Source: Amphibacillus xylanus NBRC 15112
GTDB taxonomy: Bacteria; Bacillota; Bacilli; Bacillales; Amphibacillaceae
Direction: 5' to 3'
Assembly: GCF_000307165.1 (NCBI RefSeq)
Contig: NC_018704.1
Location: forward strand, 372,001-436,000
DNA length: 64,000 bases
The position numbers and the translations under genes are program-made. The notes below the pieces were generated by a model, which was not told where the DNA came from, made no database searches, and was given only the letters and a program-made list of their open reading frames with translations. Shown one piece after another: positions 45,471-54,712 of this stretch. Within the stretch, counting starts at the first letter, position 1. Each line of letters starts with the position of its first letter.

Positions 45471-46998
45471 ACTACTAATTGTTGATGATGAAGAAATTGA
45501 ACGTAAGAGTATGCAAGTGACGCTTGAACAGGCATTTTCAAATATTGAGATTAAAGAAGCGAGGAATGGGAGATTGGCAGTAGAATACGCCAAGACATTT
45601 GAGCCAGATCTTGTGTTAATGGATATTAAAATGCCTGGAATGGATGGATTAGAAGCTATTAAACATATAAAAAAGCAACCGAAACAACCTAAATTTATTA
45701 TGGTAACAGCATATGATACATTTGCTTATGCCAAAGAAGCGATAAGATTGGGCGTTAAAGATTACATTTTAAAGCCAAGTAAGATTAATGAGATTATATC
45801 TATCGTTGGGCAAGTAATTGAGCAAATTAAGCAAGAAAATGCTATGAAAGCAAAGCAATTGAAGCAAAATCATTATTTTGAGAAAACAAAACGCGTGATC
45901 GAAACAGATATAGTTACTCAGTTATTATTTGATCATGTCCATGATGTTCACATTGATATGGCGTTAGAAATACTAGAAATTAAACCTACAAAACAAGTAT
46001 TTGCGTTTGTTGTATTACTTCCAGAAGGTTTTGAGAGTCAATATCCTGCATTAGTTAATCTCATGCGTAAAGATGGCAATGTGTTAATTGGTGCTTTATA
46101 TGGTAGGCAGTTCCCGGTAATAGTCTTTCGTGATCAAACACAATCATTTAGAAGCCAAGCGACTGAACTTATTCGTCGGACATTCAAAAAGAATCGACAG
46201 ACAGTTGGTCAAGGTTGGATAATTGGGATCGGTAATCCTTATGATTCATTAGATCAAATTCAATCGTCGTATCATGAAGCTCTCATTGCACTAATTGATA
46301 TGGACAGATCAGATCACTTCCGTTTTTATCAAGATATCCCAATCGGTGCAAATGGTTGTGATCAACAATTTGAAAAGTACCGTCACAAGTATTTCTTTGA
46401 CCAAGTTCGATTAGGAGAATGGGATAAAATTTTAGAAACGTGTATTAATTTAATTCAATGTTATCAAAAAGAATCGACACCACTTAGAGTGACTCAAGGC
46501 CGAATCCTAGAATTAATTTGGATAATTGGCCGAATCTTAGACGAGATGAATCTTAAAATCAAGTGGGAAGCTATTAAAGTTCATAGCCAAGACTATCCAG
46601 CTTTTATTGAAGAAATTCGGTTATTCTTTAATCGACTTAAGCAGAAATATGTTGACTATCATCAGCAATTGGAAGTAGATAGCATTAAGCAAATGAAAAA
46701 GTATATTATTGACCATTCACACGAAGATATCTCATTGGAATTTTTATCAGAACGATTTGATCTTAGTACGATTTATATAAGTAAAATGTTTAAAGAAAAA
46801 TTAGGCATGAACTATATTGATTTTTTGACAGAGTGTCGGATCGATAAAGCTAAAGCGCTAATCCAAACGAGTGAGAAAAGCATTAAAGAAATTGCATTAG
46901 AAGTTGGTTATCGTGATCCGAATTATTTTAGTAAAGTATTTAAAAAACTGACAGAAGTATCACCAATGACTTATCGGAAAAAGCGACGTTCGGATTAA
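45463..46998 (+). CDS. Response regulator with AraC-type output (YesN-like)
   Basis: A 511-aa two-component regulator. The receiver (about 1-120) has LLIVDDEEIERKSM, phospho-acceptor Asp in DLVLMDIKMPGMDG near residue 55 and Lys in KDYILKPSK. A central linker domain is of unknown type. The C-terminal AraC helix-turn-helix pair (about 410-508) reads LEFLSERFDLSTIYISKMFKE, IKEIALEVGYRDPNYFSKVFK and VSPMTYRKKRR. It overlaps the kinase by 8 nt. It likely activates the xylose-type transporter at 38796 and perhaps its own operon. Confidence 0.93.
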   Translation: MFKLLIVDDEEIERKSMQVTLEQAFSNIEIKEARNGRLAVEYAKTFEPDLVLMDIKMPGMDGLEAIKHIKKQPKQPKFIMVTAYDTFAYAKEAIRLGVKDYILKPSKINEIISIVGQVIEQIKQENAMKAKQLKQNHYFEKTKRVIETDIVTQLLFDHVHDVHIDMALEILEIKPTKQVFAFVVLLPEGFESQYPALVNLMRKDGNVLIGALYGRQFPVIVFRDQTQSFRSQATELIRRTFKKNRQTVGQGWIIGIGNPYDSLDQIQSSYHEALIALIDMDRSDHFRFYQDIPIGANGCDQQFEKYRHKYFFDQVRLGEWDKILETCINLIQCYQKESTPLRVTQGRILELIWIIGRILDEMNLKIKWEAIKVHSQDYPAFIEEIRLFFNRLKQKYVDYHQQLEVDSIKQMKKYIIDHSHEDISLEFLSERFDLSTIYISKMFKEKLGMNYIDFLTECRIDKAKALIQTSEKSIKEIALEVGYRDPNYFSKVFKKLTEVSPMTYRKKRRSD

Positions 46999-47043
46999 TA
47001 GTTAAGTATGAATAATTACGGTACCTAATGGAGGAATCGGCTG

Positions 47044-48150
47044 ATGTTAGTGAAAAACCGTCATGTAATGATCATCATATTGTTATGTTGTACTTGGTTT
47101 ATTGGTTGTACGCCATCAAGCGAGGAACAAGATCAAGCAAATCAACAAACAAACATAGTAGAAGCGGACGATGAAAATCACGAGAATGAAGGAAATGAGC
47201 GCCTGAAAATTGGCTTATCAATGGATACTTTAGAAGAAGAGCGCTGGGAAAAAGATCGAGATATGTTTGTAGAAGCTATTGAAGCACTAGGTGCTAAAAT
47301 TGAAGTGAAAACTGCCAACGGTAATGATGCGCTTCAAATATCACAAGCTGAAACATTAATTAGTCAGGGAATTGATCTTTTAGTCCTCGTTCCTCATAAT
47401 GCTGAGGCCGCCGCGACAATTGTAGGTAAAGCGCAGATGGCTGAAATTCCAGTGATTTCTTATGATCGCTTAGTAAAAAATGCAAATATTGATTTGTATA
47501 TATCTTTTGATAACGAGAAAATTGGTATTTTACAAGCTGAAACGATGGTAGAGCTAGTTCCAAAAGGAAATTATGTTTATATCGGCGGCCCAGCAACGGA
47601 TAATAATGCGCACTTAATGAGAAACGGTGTCTATAGTGTTTTGCAACCGTATATTGCGCAAGGGGATATTACAGTTGTATACGATCAATGGACAGACGGC
47701 TGGTTAACGGTAAATGCGAAAAATAATATGATGGCAGCATTAGAGGCTAATCACAATCAAATTGATGCAGTCATTGCAGCAAACGATGCTACTGCAGGGG
47801 CTGTCCACGAAGCGTTGGTTGAATATGGTTTATCAGGACAGGTGCCAATAGTTGGACAAGATGCAGAATTACTTGGATTGCATCGTATTATTTCAGGTGA
47901 TCAAGCAATGACTGTATATAAATCAATAAAAGATTTAGCCAGCCAAGCTGCAGACATTGCGGTTCGGATGGCTAAAGGAGAAGAAATTGAAACAGATCGA
48001 ACGATTAATAATGGGAAGAAAGACGTACCAACGGTGTTATTAACGCCAATCGCTGTTACCAAGGACAACATCGAAGAAACAGTTATCGCTGATGGCTTTC
48101 ATCGTGCGGAGGATATTTATCAAAATAATTCATCCAAAGATCTTGAATAA
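47044..48150 (+). CDS. Second sugar-binding lipoprotein (XylF/ChvE-like)
   Basis: A 368-aa lipid-anchored binding protein. Signal peptide with lipobox FIGC (Cys22) and an acidic linker, then the binding domain: KIGLSMDTLEEERWEKDRDMF, ISQGIDLLVLVPHNAEA, VISYDRLVKNANIDLYISFDN, and VPIVGQDAELLGLHRI. It is clearly homologous to the protein at 38796, including YDRL and GQDAE, but diverged throughout. TGGAGGA precedes the ATG. It has no transporter genes of its own and lies between the sensory operon and a chemoreceptor, so it may be an alternative binding protein for the same importer or present sugar to the chemoreceptor. Confidence 0.88.
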   Translation: MLVKNRHVMIIILLCCTWFIGCTPSSEEQDQANQQTNIVEADDENHENEGNERLKIGLSMDTLEEERWEKDRDMFVEAIEALGAKIEVKTANGNDALQISQAETLISQGIDLLVLVPHNAEAAATIVGKAQMAEIPVISYDRLVKNANIDLYISFDNEKIGILQAETMVELVPKGNYVYIGGPATDNNAHLMRNGVYSVLQPYIAQGDITVVYDQWTDGWLTVNAKNNMMAALEANHNQIDAVIAANDATAGAVHEALVEYGLSGQVPIVGQDAELLGLHRIISGDQAMTVYKSIKDLASQAADIAVRMAKGEEIETDRTINNGKKDVPTVLLTPIAVTKDNIEETVIADGFHRAEDIYQNNSSKDLE

Positions 48151-48267
48151 AAATATGTAATTAAACAACAATTGAATCATTTTTAGCTTTAGTAATTGAC
48201 AGACACTAATATATGATGAGCAAATTAGCGCAAGTGGAGAAACCTGTAACGAAGGGAGCACTTATAA

Positions 48268-49962
48268 ATGCGGAAATTTAGTAATTTCAAACGAATTGGG
48301 ACGAGATTGGTATTAGGGTTTGGGGTAATTATTTTCTTAGTTGTTGCTTTAACTGTTGTTAATATTATGTCTGTTAATCATATTAATAACAATACTGATG
48401 AGTTGACTGAACAAGAAATGAAATTATTAATGTTAAATGAGAAATTATCTACTAATATGCTAGAGCGAACAAATTTATTACAAGCATATGCACTAACAGG
48501 TAATGAATCATATTATGCTTCTTTTGTTGATGGAACACCCGAAAGTATTGCCTTAGAAGAAGAGGCATTAGCAAATAGTTCATCAGATCTATTGATGACG
48601 GCAATAGAACAAAAAACACGATGGGGATTACTGACGGATCAATTTTTCAGATTGTATAATGAAGGTAAAGAAACTGAAGCATTAAGAATATTGGAAGAAC
48701 AAATTCTGCCATTGAGTATTGGTTTAATAGATGAATTTGAAGAATTAGTTCGCTATCGAGAAGAACAGATCCTCATGTTAAGTAATCAAATTTCACGTGC
48801 AGGGGCTCTGACTTTATCCGCCAGTTCAATTGTATCGGTTATGATTATAATTATTGGGATAGTGACAGCAATTATAACGACACGAGTGATTTCAGGTCCA
48901 ATAAGACATATAACAGAACGGATGCTGAAATTTGCTAAGGGTGATCTCTCATTTGAAGTGGATACTATTACTCGGCGTGATGAGATTGGCCAGTTAAATC
49001 AAGCGGTTCAGCAAGCTGCTTCAAATATGAGAGAATTAGTTAAACAAATACACGAAGTAGCTACAACAGTAAATAATCATAGTGTAGCCTTAAATCAGAC
49101 GACAACAGAGGTATCTGAAGGTGTTGAGCAAATTTCTTACACGATGCAGGAATTAGCATCTGGTTCAGAGACGCAAGCATCTCATGCATCAGACTTATCA
49201 AGTGGCATGAATACATTTGTTTTAGCAGTCTCTAATGCTCAACAATTAGGTGAAACTGTAACAAGTGAGTCACAAGCTGCACGAGATCTGTCGGTTAATG
49301 GTGTTGACTTAATGGAGGAGTCCGTAGGTAAAATGCGCACGATTGACTCGATTGTAAAAGATTCGGTAGGAAAAGTTGTTCATTTAAATAATCAATCAAG
49401 GGAAATTTCAAATATTGTATCGGTTATTCAAGATATCGCTGAACAAACAAATTTACTAGCATTAAATGCATCAATTGAGGCAGCACGTGCGGGTGAGCAT
49501 GGTCAAGGGTTTGCCGTTGTTGCTGATGAAGTAAGAAAACTTGCTGAACAGGTTAGAAGCTCGATTCAAGAAATTACGGAAATTACAACAATGATACAAG
49601 TTGAGTCTGAATCAGTTAAATCGTCGCTAGAAAATAGTTATCAGGAAGTCCAACAAGGAACAGAGATGATTGAAGAGACAGGAAAAACTTTTAATAGTAT
49701 CGGACGAGCAGTAATTAATACAACAAACAATATTCAACAAATTAATGAGCAACTGACAAATATTTTAATGACAAGCCAAACATTATCTGGATCGGTCGAA
49801 GAAGTCGCCTCTATTTCGGAACAATCCGCAGCAGGGATTGAAGAAACCTCTGCATCTGCAGAAGAAATGACAAGCTCAATGGAAGAAATATCGACAAGTT
49901 CATCAGACCTTGCAGGACTAGTGAAACAACTAAATCAATTAATTGGAGAGTTTACTGTATAG
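48268..49962 (+). CDS. Methyl-accepting chemotaxis protein
   Basis: A 564-aa chemoreceptor. Two transmembrane helices (about 12-35 and 175-200) flank a four-helix-bundle type sensor domain. HAMP (about 205-255: [13 protein letters not shown]) and a long cytoplasmic signalling domain follow, with the conserved tip [20 protein letters not shown] and [19 protein letters not shown]-like sequence. It is the only chemotaxis gene in the window. Its position right after a sugar-binding lipoprotein suggests that the pair mediates sugar taxis, as ribose- or galactose-binding proteins do with Trg in E. coli; this is inferred. Confidence 0.93.
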   Translation: MRKFSNFKRIGTRLVLGFGVIIFLVVALTVVNIMSVNHINNNTDELTEQEMKLLMLNEKLSTNMLERTNLLQAYALTGNESYYASFVDGTPESIALEEEALANSSSDLLMTAIEQKTRWGLLTDQFFRLYNEGKETEALRILEEQILPLSIGLIDEFEELVRYREEQILMLSNQISRAGALTLSASSIVSVMIIIIGIVTAIITTRVISGPIRHITERMLKFAKGDLSFEVDTITRRDEIGQLNQAVQQAASNMRELVKQIHEVATTVNNHSVALNQTTTEVSEGVEQISYTMQELASGSETQASHASDLSSGMNTFVLAVSNAQQLGETVTSESQAARDLSVNGVDLMEESVGKMRTIDSIVKDSVGKVVHLNNQSREISNIVSVIQDIAEQTNLLALNASIEAARAGEHGQGFAVVADEVRKLAEQVRSSIQEITEITTMIQVESESVKSSLENSYQEVQQGTEMIEETGKTFNSIGRAVINTTNNIQQINEQLTNILMTSQTLSGSVEEVASISEQSAAGIEETSASAEEMTSSMEEISTSSSDLAGLVKQLNQLIGEFTV

Positions 49963-50009
49963 ACAGTCAATAAAATTAGATGATATTAAGTACAGTTATC
50001 CATCCAAAG

Positions 50010-50041
50010 AAAGCCAATCTATATGAATTAGATTGGCTTTT
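50010..50041. terminator. Terminator between the chemoreceptor and VanZ-like genes
   Basis: AAAGCCAATCT and AGATTGGCTTT form an 11-bp stem with a 9-nt loop; A and T runs on both sides suit the convergent arrangement. Confidence 0.88.
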
Positions 50042-50048
50042 GAAATGA

Positions 50049-50573
50049 TTAATTGTGCTTTGTTTTAATTGATTGTGCCAGCCAATAGGCAAGTAAAATA
50101 CCGAGTGAATTTAAAAGCCAATCATCAATATCGACAATTCTTGTTGCATAATTTAACTGATGCAAGATAAACTGACCTAACTCAAATAATACTGGAATGA
50201 CTAAAGCAAGCGGTAATGCTAGCTTCTTACTAAAGCCTTTGTAGCTAAACCAGATGCCAATAGGTGTTGTAATTAATAGATTTCCCAACAAATTGATGAT
50301 GATATTATTTAATGAAAGGTAATCCATTTTTATATGGTTATAATAAAACACAATCGTTGAAAAGAGTGTGAAATTATAGGGTTGCTGATCTAATACAGCA
50401 ACTGGTTGAAACCAGATAAAGTAACTTAGTGCAGTCGTATAGATTAACATGAGGATATTAATAATTTCTTTATCAATCGACTTAAAACTTTTACGAAATA
50501 ATTTATTAATGATATATATGATTAATATAGGAAAGGCTAAGCTAATGCCCTGTTGAAAGATTAAATGATTCAT
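50049..50573 (-). CDS. VanZ-like membrane protein
   Basis: A 174-aa protein with about five transmembrane helices. The VanZ hallmarks are visible: NIIINLLGNLLITTPIGIW near residue 90, VIPVLFELGQFILHQ near 130, and RIVDIDDWLLNSLGILLAYW near 145. AAGGAGC precedes the ATG. VanZ proteins were named from teicoplanin resistance, but most chromosomal members have no defined function, and no van genes are nearby. A single gene. Confidence 0.87.
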   Translation of the reverse strand: MNHLIFQQGISLAFPILIIYIINKLFRKSFKSIDKEIINILMLIYTTALSYFIWFQPVAVLDQQPYNFTLFSTIVFYYNHIKMDYLSLNNIIINLLGNLLITTPIGIWFSYKGFSKKLALPLALVIPVLFELGQFILHQLNYATRIVDIDDWLLNSLGILLAYWLAQSIKTKHN

Positions 50574-50807
50574 AATAAGCTCCTTAGCGAACTGATATAA
50601 ACTAGAAAAGCTAGTTTGCTATTGTCATACTATTTATAAGAGTACTTCTTAAAGGTATCGTAAATACATAAAAAGTACAAGGTGCAGGATTAACTATTTA
50701 TATAGCCTCATTATTTCTCACTCCGCATTGACGACACTATTCAGTAATGTTATATTTTATTTAAGGTAATGGGTTTTTTTGTAAGAAATAACTTGAGGAG
50801 GTTTAGG

Positions 50808-51176
50808 GTGTTTGAGTTAATATTAATCATTGTGCCTTTATTATTAATTGGTCATTTAATCGTTCGGAGAAAATACGGTATTATGACGACCTTATTTGTT
50901 TATCGTCATCAAACTCCTCTGCAAAAACGTATTGAATTGATTGGTTTCATCGTATTTTGTGTTTCAATTATTTTTATTGGTCTTTTCCTAAACTATCTAG
51001 CAGTATATATTTTTTTCTTTGCATATTCATCTGCATTTGAATTGTTCAGAACATATATGGAGTACAAATATGAAAAAGAAAGTAAGCACTATATAATTAA
51101 TGGTTATTGGTCAATCGGCTACTTTATTCTACTTTTAGTTTGTTTGTTTTTAATTAGTGTTAGTGATATTCAATGA
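50808..51176 (+). CDS. DUF4181-type membrane protein
   Basis: A 122-aa protein with about four transmembrane helices (1-18, 45-65, 67-82, 102-120). The pattern of a short N-terminal helix, RRKYG, then HQTPLQKRIELI and YMEYKYEKESKHYI resembles DUF4181 proteins common in Bacillus. GTG 50808 is chosen because GAGGAGG lies 6 nt upstream; an in-frame ATG at 50769 lacks a site. Function unknown. It ends before the terminator near 51236. Confidence 0.7.
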   Translation: MFELILIIVPLLLIGHLIVRRKYGIMTTLFVYRHQTPLQKRIELIGFIVFCVSIIFIGLFLNYLAVYIFFFAYSSAFELFRTYMEYKYEKESKHYIINGYWSIGYFILLLVCLFLISVSDIQ

Positions 51177-51235
51177 TCATTCTTGTATATTAAAGCAAAT
51201 TGATATTAGAAAATGTTATGATATAAGAAGAATTT

Positions 51236-51267
51236 ACTCTAGTCGTATTTGATTAGAGTTTTTTTAT
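51236..51267 (+). terminator. Terminator after the DUF4181-type gene
   Basis: ACTCTA (51236-51241) and TAGAGT (51254-51259) with an immediately following run of T. Confidence 0.7.
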
Positions 51268-51325
51268 TTAATCTCAGATGAAAGGTTAATTTTTATTAAA
51301 AAAACTAAAAAGAGGTGCTCATGCT

Positions 51326-52210
51326 ATGACGGAAATGATCAAAGTGCTAGGCTTGCAAAAAAACTTCGGCAAGACCCAAGCCTTAAAAGATGTTTCATTT
51401 ACTGTGGAACCAGGTGAGGTAGTCGGCTTTATCGGTCCAAATGGGGCTGGTAAAACGACCACAATTCGGATTTTATTAGGCATCATTAAACGTGATGGTG
51501 GTCAGGCAGAGATTTTCGGTAAAGATGTTTGGAAAGACAGCTTCGAGATTCACAAACGGATTTCCTATGTACCTGGGGATGTGACTTTATGGGGCAACTT
51601 AACTGGTGGCGAAATTATTGATTTATTTATTAAGTTACATGGTGGTGGAGATAAGCAAAAACGTGATCAATTAATAGAACGTTTTGAATTAGATCCAAAG
51701 AAAAAGGCTAAAGGTTATTCAAAAGGAAATCGCCAAAAGGTTGGTTTGATTTCAGCATTATCTGTAAATTCAGATGTATATATTTTTGATGAGCCTACTT
51801 CCGGTCTAGATCCACTAATGGAGGCGATTTTTCAAGAAGAGGTTGAAAAATTAAAGCGAGCAGGTAAGTCAATATTGTTGTCATCTCATGTATTAAGTGA
51901 GGTAGAACGTTTAGCTGATAAGGTTGTTATTATTAGACAAGGTGAAATTGTTGAATCTGGAAGTTTAGAAGAATTACGCCATTTAACGCGATCAACGGTT
52001 ACATTAATCACAAAAGGTAATGTAGCTGAAATGGCTGAAGTAAATGGTGTATTTGACTTAAAACAAATAGATAATCAAGTAACATTTTCTGCTGATCATC
52101 AATATCTAGATGGTATTTTAACGAAGGCGGTTGAATTAGGAGTTAAAAAGCTTGAGGTCGTTCCACCTACGCTTGAGGATTTGTTTATGAGGCATTATCA
52201 AGGTAAATAA
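51326..52210 (+). CDS. ABC transporter ATPase (export type)
   Basis: A 294-aa cytosolic ATPase of the ABC-2 exporter class. Walker A is GPNGAGKTT near residue 38, the signature is the variant YSKGNRQKVGLISAL, Walker B is VYIFDEPTSGLDP, and the H-loop is LLSSHVLSEVERLAD. The C-terminal 80 residues form the small beta-rich extension common in drug and lantibiotic exporters. AGAGGTG precedes the ATG. It pairs with the permease 18 nt downstream. Substrate unknown; a multidrug-type efflux is plausible. Confidence 0.92.
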   Translation: MTEMIKVLGLQKNFGKTQALKDVSFTVEPGEVVGFIGPNGAGKTTTIRILLGIIKRDGGQAEIFGKDVWKDSFEIHKRISYVPGDVTLWGNLTGGEIIDLFIKLHGGGDKQKRDQLIERFELDPKKKAKGYSKGNRQKVGLISALSVNSDVYIFDEPTSGLDPLMEAIFQEEVEKLKRAGKSILLSSHVLSEVERLADKVVIIRQGEIVESGSLEELRHLTRSTVTLITKGNVAEMAEVNGVFDLKQIDNQVTFSADHQYLDGILTKAVELGVKKLEVVPPTLEDLFMRHYQGK

Positions 52211-52228
52211 TAGATTGGAGGTAATGAC

Positions 52229-53842
52229 GTGAAGGAGAAATTTGCACGTTGGGGTATATTATTTAGACAGTACCTAAAGCGTGATTGGAAAAAGACAATG
52301 ATCTGGGTACTAGGCATTACACTATTCTCAGCTGGTTTTATTCCTGCTTTTGAAGAAATCGCAAAAGGTGATGGTGCGATAGGTTTATTTGAAACGATGC
52401 AAAATCCTGCTATGACAGCAATGGTCGGTCCAACACCAATCGATTCTGCATTGGATTATACACTAGGAGCAATGTACGCTCACGAAATGTTGTTATTTTG
52501 TGGTTTGTTTGCCATGATTGTCTCTATTCTGCATGTAGTTGGTCATACACGTAAAGAAGAGGAGCTTGGTCTAACTGAATTAGTTCGCTCATTTCAAATT
52601 GGTCGTCAAGCTAATTCTTTAGCTGTCTTGATTCAAACTGTCATGATAAATCTTTTGATCGCATTTTTAATTGGGATCATAATGATTAGTTACGGAACGG
52701 AAACGATCACTGTCCAAGGTTCATTTTTGTTTGGAGCATCAGTAGGGATGGCTGGTGTTCTATGTGCTGTGATCGCATTATTCATGGCGCAAATCATGCC
52801 CACATCATCAGGAGCAACTGGTGCTTCTCTTGGAATAATTGGATTGTTATATATTGTGCGTGCAGGGACAGATAGCTCAAATGTAAATCTATCTAAGTTA
52901 AATCCCATGGGGTGGCACTATTTAACTTATCCTTATACAGAGAACAATTGGGTATATTTGATTTTTTCATTAGGTTTATGTTTATTAATGGTTATCATAG
53001 CGTTTATGTTAGAAGGCGCTCGTGATATGGGCTCAGGTTATTTGCCGGTTAGAGAAGGAAGAGCAAGCGCTAAAAAGTCATTATTATCTGTTCCAGGTCT
53101 ATTTATTAGACTAAACAGAGGGACAATAATGAGCTGGTTAGTTGGCTTTTCAGTCATAGGGCTTGCTTATGGGTCTATTTATGGTGATATGCAAACATTT
53201 TTATCAAGTAATGAACTAGTCGAGCGCATGTTTTTACATGCAGGTGTCTCAATTGAAGAATCATTTACAGGGACTATTATGATGGTCATGACTAGTTTAG
53301 TAATCATTTTACCAATTGCAATAGTCAATAAACTATATGTTGAAGAAACTCGATCACATATCAATCAACTTCTTGCAACTAAGATGACGAGAAGAGAGTT
53401 GTATTGGACGAGTATTTGGATAGCAATATTTTCAGGTTTAGTCGGAATATTATTATCTACACTGAGCTTAGGTGGATCGGCAATTGTAGCTATGGGAGAA
53501 AGTGCGTCGATCGACATTGCTACATTTTTAACGGCTGGGTTTAATCATTTGCCATCAATGTTATTCTTTATTGGTCTTGCTGCATTTACACTAGGTTGGA
53601 TTCCGAGAGCTGGGAAGATTATTTATGTTTACCTTTGCTATTCTTTTATGTTAAATTATTTTGCGGGTATTTTAGATTTACCGAATTGGTTTTTGAAAAC
53701 AGCGATCCAAAGCTGGATACCGATGATACCAATGGAGGACTTTGATATAGCCATTTTTATCACATTAACAGTATTAGGTATAGTAATGATGATGATAGGC
53801 TTCATTGGTTACAAAAGACGAGACATGCTCGAAGGAGCGTAA
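52229..53842 (+). CDS. ABC-2-type exporter permease (large, TetAB-like)
   Basis: A 537-aa membrane protein with about 12 transmembrane helices in two halves of six, as in the large antibiotic-exporter permeases that work with one ATPase. Seen: RDWKKTMIWVLGITLFSAGFIPAF at the N-terminus, MYAHEMLLFCGLFAMIVSI, then the second half starting LNRGTIMSWLVGFSVIGLAYG near residue 293. GGAGG lies 7 nt before GTG 52229. Co-transcribed with the ATPase at 51326 and followed by a methyltransferase 21 nt downstream. Confidence 0.88.
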   Translation: MKEKFARWGILFRQYLKRDWKKTMIWVLGITLFSAGFIPAFEEIAKGDGAIGLFETMQNPAMTAMVGPTPIDSALDYTLGAMYAHEMLLFCGLFAMIVSILHVVGHTRKEEELGLTELVRSFQIGRQANSLAVLIQTVMINLLIAFLIGIIMISYGTETITVQGSFLFGASVGMAGVLCAVIALFMAQIMPTSSGATGASLGIIGLLYIVRAGTDSSNVNLSKLNPMGWHYLTYPYTENNWVYLIFSLGLCLLMVIIAFMLEGARDMGSGYLPVREGRASAKKSLLSVPGLFIRLNRGTIMSWLVGFSVIGLAYGSIYGDMQTFLSSNELVERMFLHAGVSIEESFTGTIMMVMTSLVIILPIAIVNKLYVEETRSHINQLLATKMTRRELYWTSIWIAIFSGLVGILLSTLSLGGSAIVAMGESASIDIATFLTAGFNHLPSMLFFIGLAAFTLGWIPRAGKIIYVYLCYSFMLNYFAGILDLPNWFLKTAIQSWIPMIPMEDFDIAIFITLTVLGIVMMMIGFIGYKRRDMLEGA

Positions 53843-53863
53843 AGACGAAAGTGGTGAAACAAG

Positions 53864-54487
53864 TTGTTAGAAGATACTGGTGAACGCGTGATTCCTGATA
53901 AAATGGAACCAACCAATCAGCTATTAATTGAGCATGTTGCACGTTATCAGCTTGCAACAGCCTTTGTTGAGGGGAGAGTGCTGGACTTTGCTTGTGGAAG
54001 TGGTTTTGGCACGCATATGCTTGCTAAATCATGTAAAGGGAAAATCGACTCGATTATTGGAGTAGATATAAATCCAGATGCACTAGCCTATGCGCAATAT
54101 CGCTACTACCATCCATTGTCAAAATTCATTCAAGGCGATGTAGCCGATCCTAAGTTGCCAGACCAATTAGGTCAATTTGATTGGGTTTTAAGCTTTGAGA
54201 CAATTGAGCACATTCGAGAAGAGAAACAATTTTTATCAAATATTTATCAATTACTAAAACCAGGTGGGAGTTTAATTTTATCAACACCATTTGGAGAAGG
54301 GCGCAATAAACCGTCAGGAGAGCCTTTCCATGTCCATCAATTTACTGTTGATGAATTTAAGCATTTATTTGATGGTTTTGACTATCAATCAGTTGAATTC
54401 TTTAATCAAAAAGGTGGATTAATTGTACCTGCCGAGTATAAAATAAATCAATATTTTCCGATCGGAATAGCCCTATGTAAAAAGTGA
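53864..54487 (+). CDS. Class I SAM-dependent methyltransferase
   Basis: A 207-aa cytosolic methyltransferase. SAM-binding motif I is VLDFACGSGFGTHML near residue 38, the acidic motif II is IIGVDINPDALAYA, motif III covers FDWVLSFETIEHI, and LLKPGGSLILSTPFGEG follows near 140. The N-terminal TGERVIPDKMEPTNQLLIEH resembles families acting on sugar or lipid-linked substrates, but the acceptor is unknown. TTG start, with a purine-rich AAAGTGGTGAAA upstream. It lies 21 nt after the exporter permease, so it is probably in the same transcript and may modify the exported compound (inference). Confidence 0.85.
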   Translation: MLEDTGERVIPDKMEPTNQLLIEHVARYQLATAFVEGRVLDFACGSGFGTHMLAKSCKGKIDSIIGVDINPDALAYAQYRYYHPLSKFIQGDVADPKLPDQLGQFDWVLSFETIEHIREEKQFLSNIYQLLKPGGSLILSTPFGEGRNKPSGEPFHVHQFTVDEFKHLFDGFDYQSVEFFNQKGGLIVPAEYKINQYFPIGIALCKK

Positions 54488-54500
54488 AATATGTAATTAA

Positions 54501-54525
54501 ACCAGTCGTGATGACTGGTTTTTTT
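54501..54525 (+). terminator. Terminator after the methyltransferase
   Basis: ACCAGTC (54501-54507) and GACTGGT (54513-54519) with seven T. Confidence 0.9.
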
Positions 54526-54573
54526 ACATTCACAAATAAGTCACAAAAGAATCGACAAAATGCAAAGTTAATT

Positions 54574-54602
54574 TTGATATTTTAATAAATTAATGGTATT
54601 AT
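54574..54602 (+). promoter_or_regulatory. Butanediol dehydrogenase promoter
   Basis: TTGATA (54574-54579), a 17-nt spacer and TATTAT (54597-54602). The predicted start is just before the palindrome at 54611, so a bound repressor would block transcription. Confidence 0.7.
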
Positions 54603-54610
54603 ATATTCAT

Positions 54611-54668
54611 AATGTTTGTGAAGTTATTCACTAATTAACTAATTTGTTAATTAGTGAATAACACAAAC
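54611..54668. promoter_or_regulatory. Long palindrome containing a Rex-like operator
   Basis: AATGTTTGTG, AAG, TTATTCACTAATTAAC, a 6-nt loop, GTTAATTAGTGAATAA, CA, CAAACATT. The left arm includes TTGTGAA-GTTA-TTCACTA (54616-54633), which matches the Rex consensus TTGTGAA-N4-TTCACAA except for one base. The right arm carries a mirror copy with a shorter spacer. Rex senses NADH/NAD and controls fermentation genes, which fits the downstream dehydrogenase. Confidence 0.7.
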
Positions 54669-54712
54669 ATTATCTAATAATAATAGACTACATAATTGGG
54701 AGAGTGTATGAA

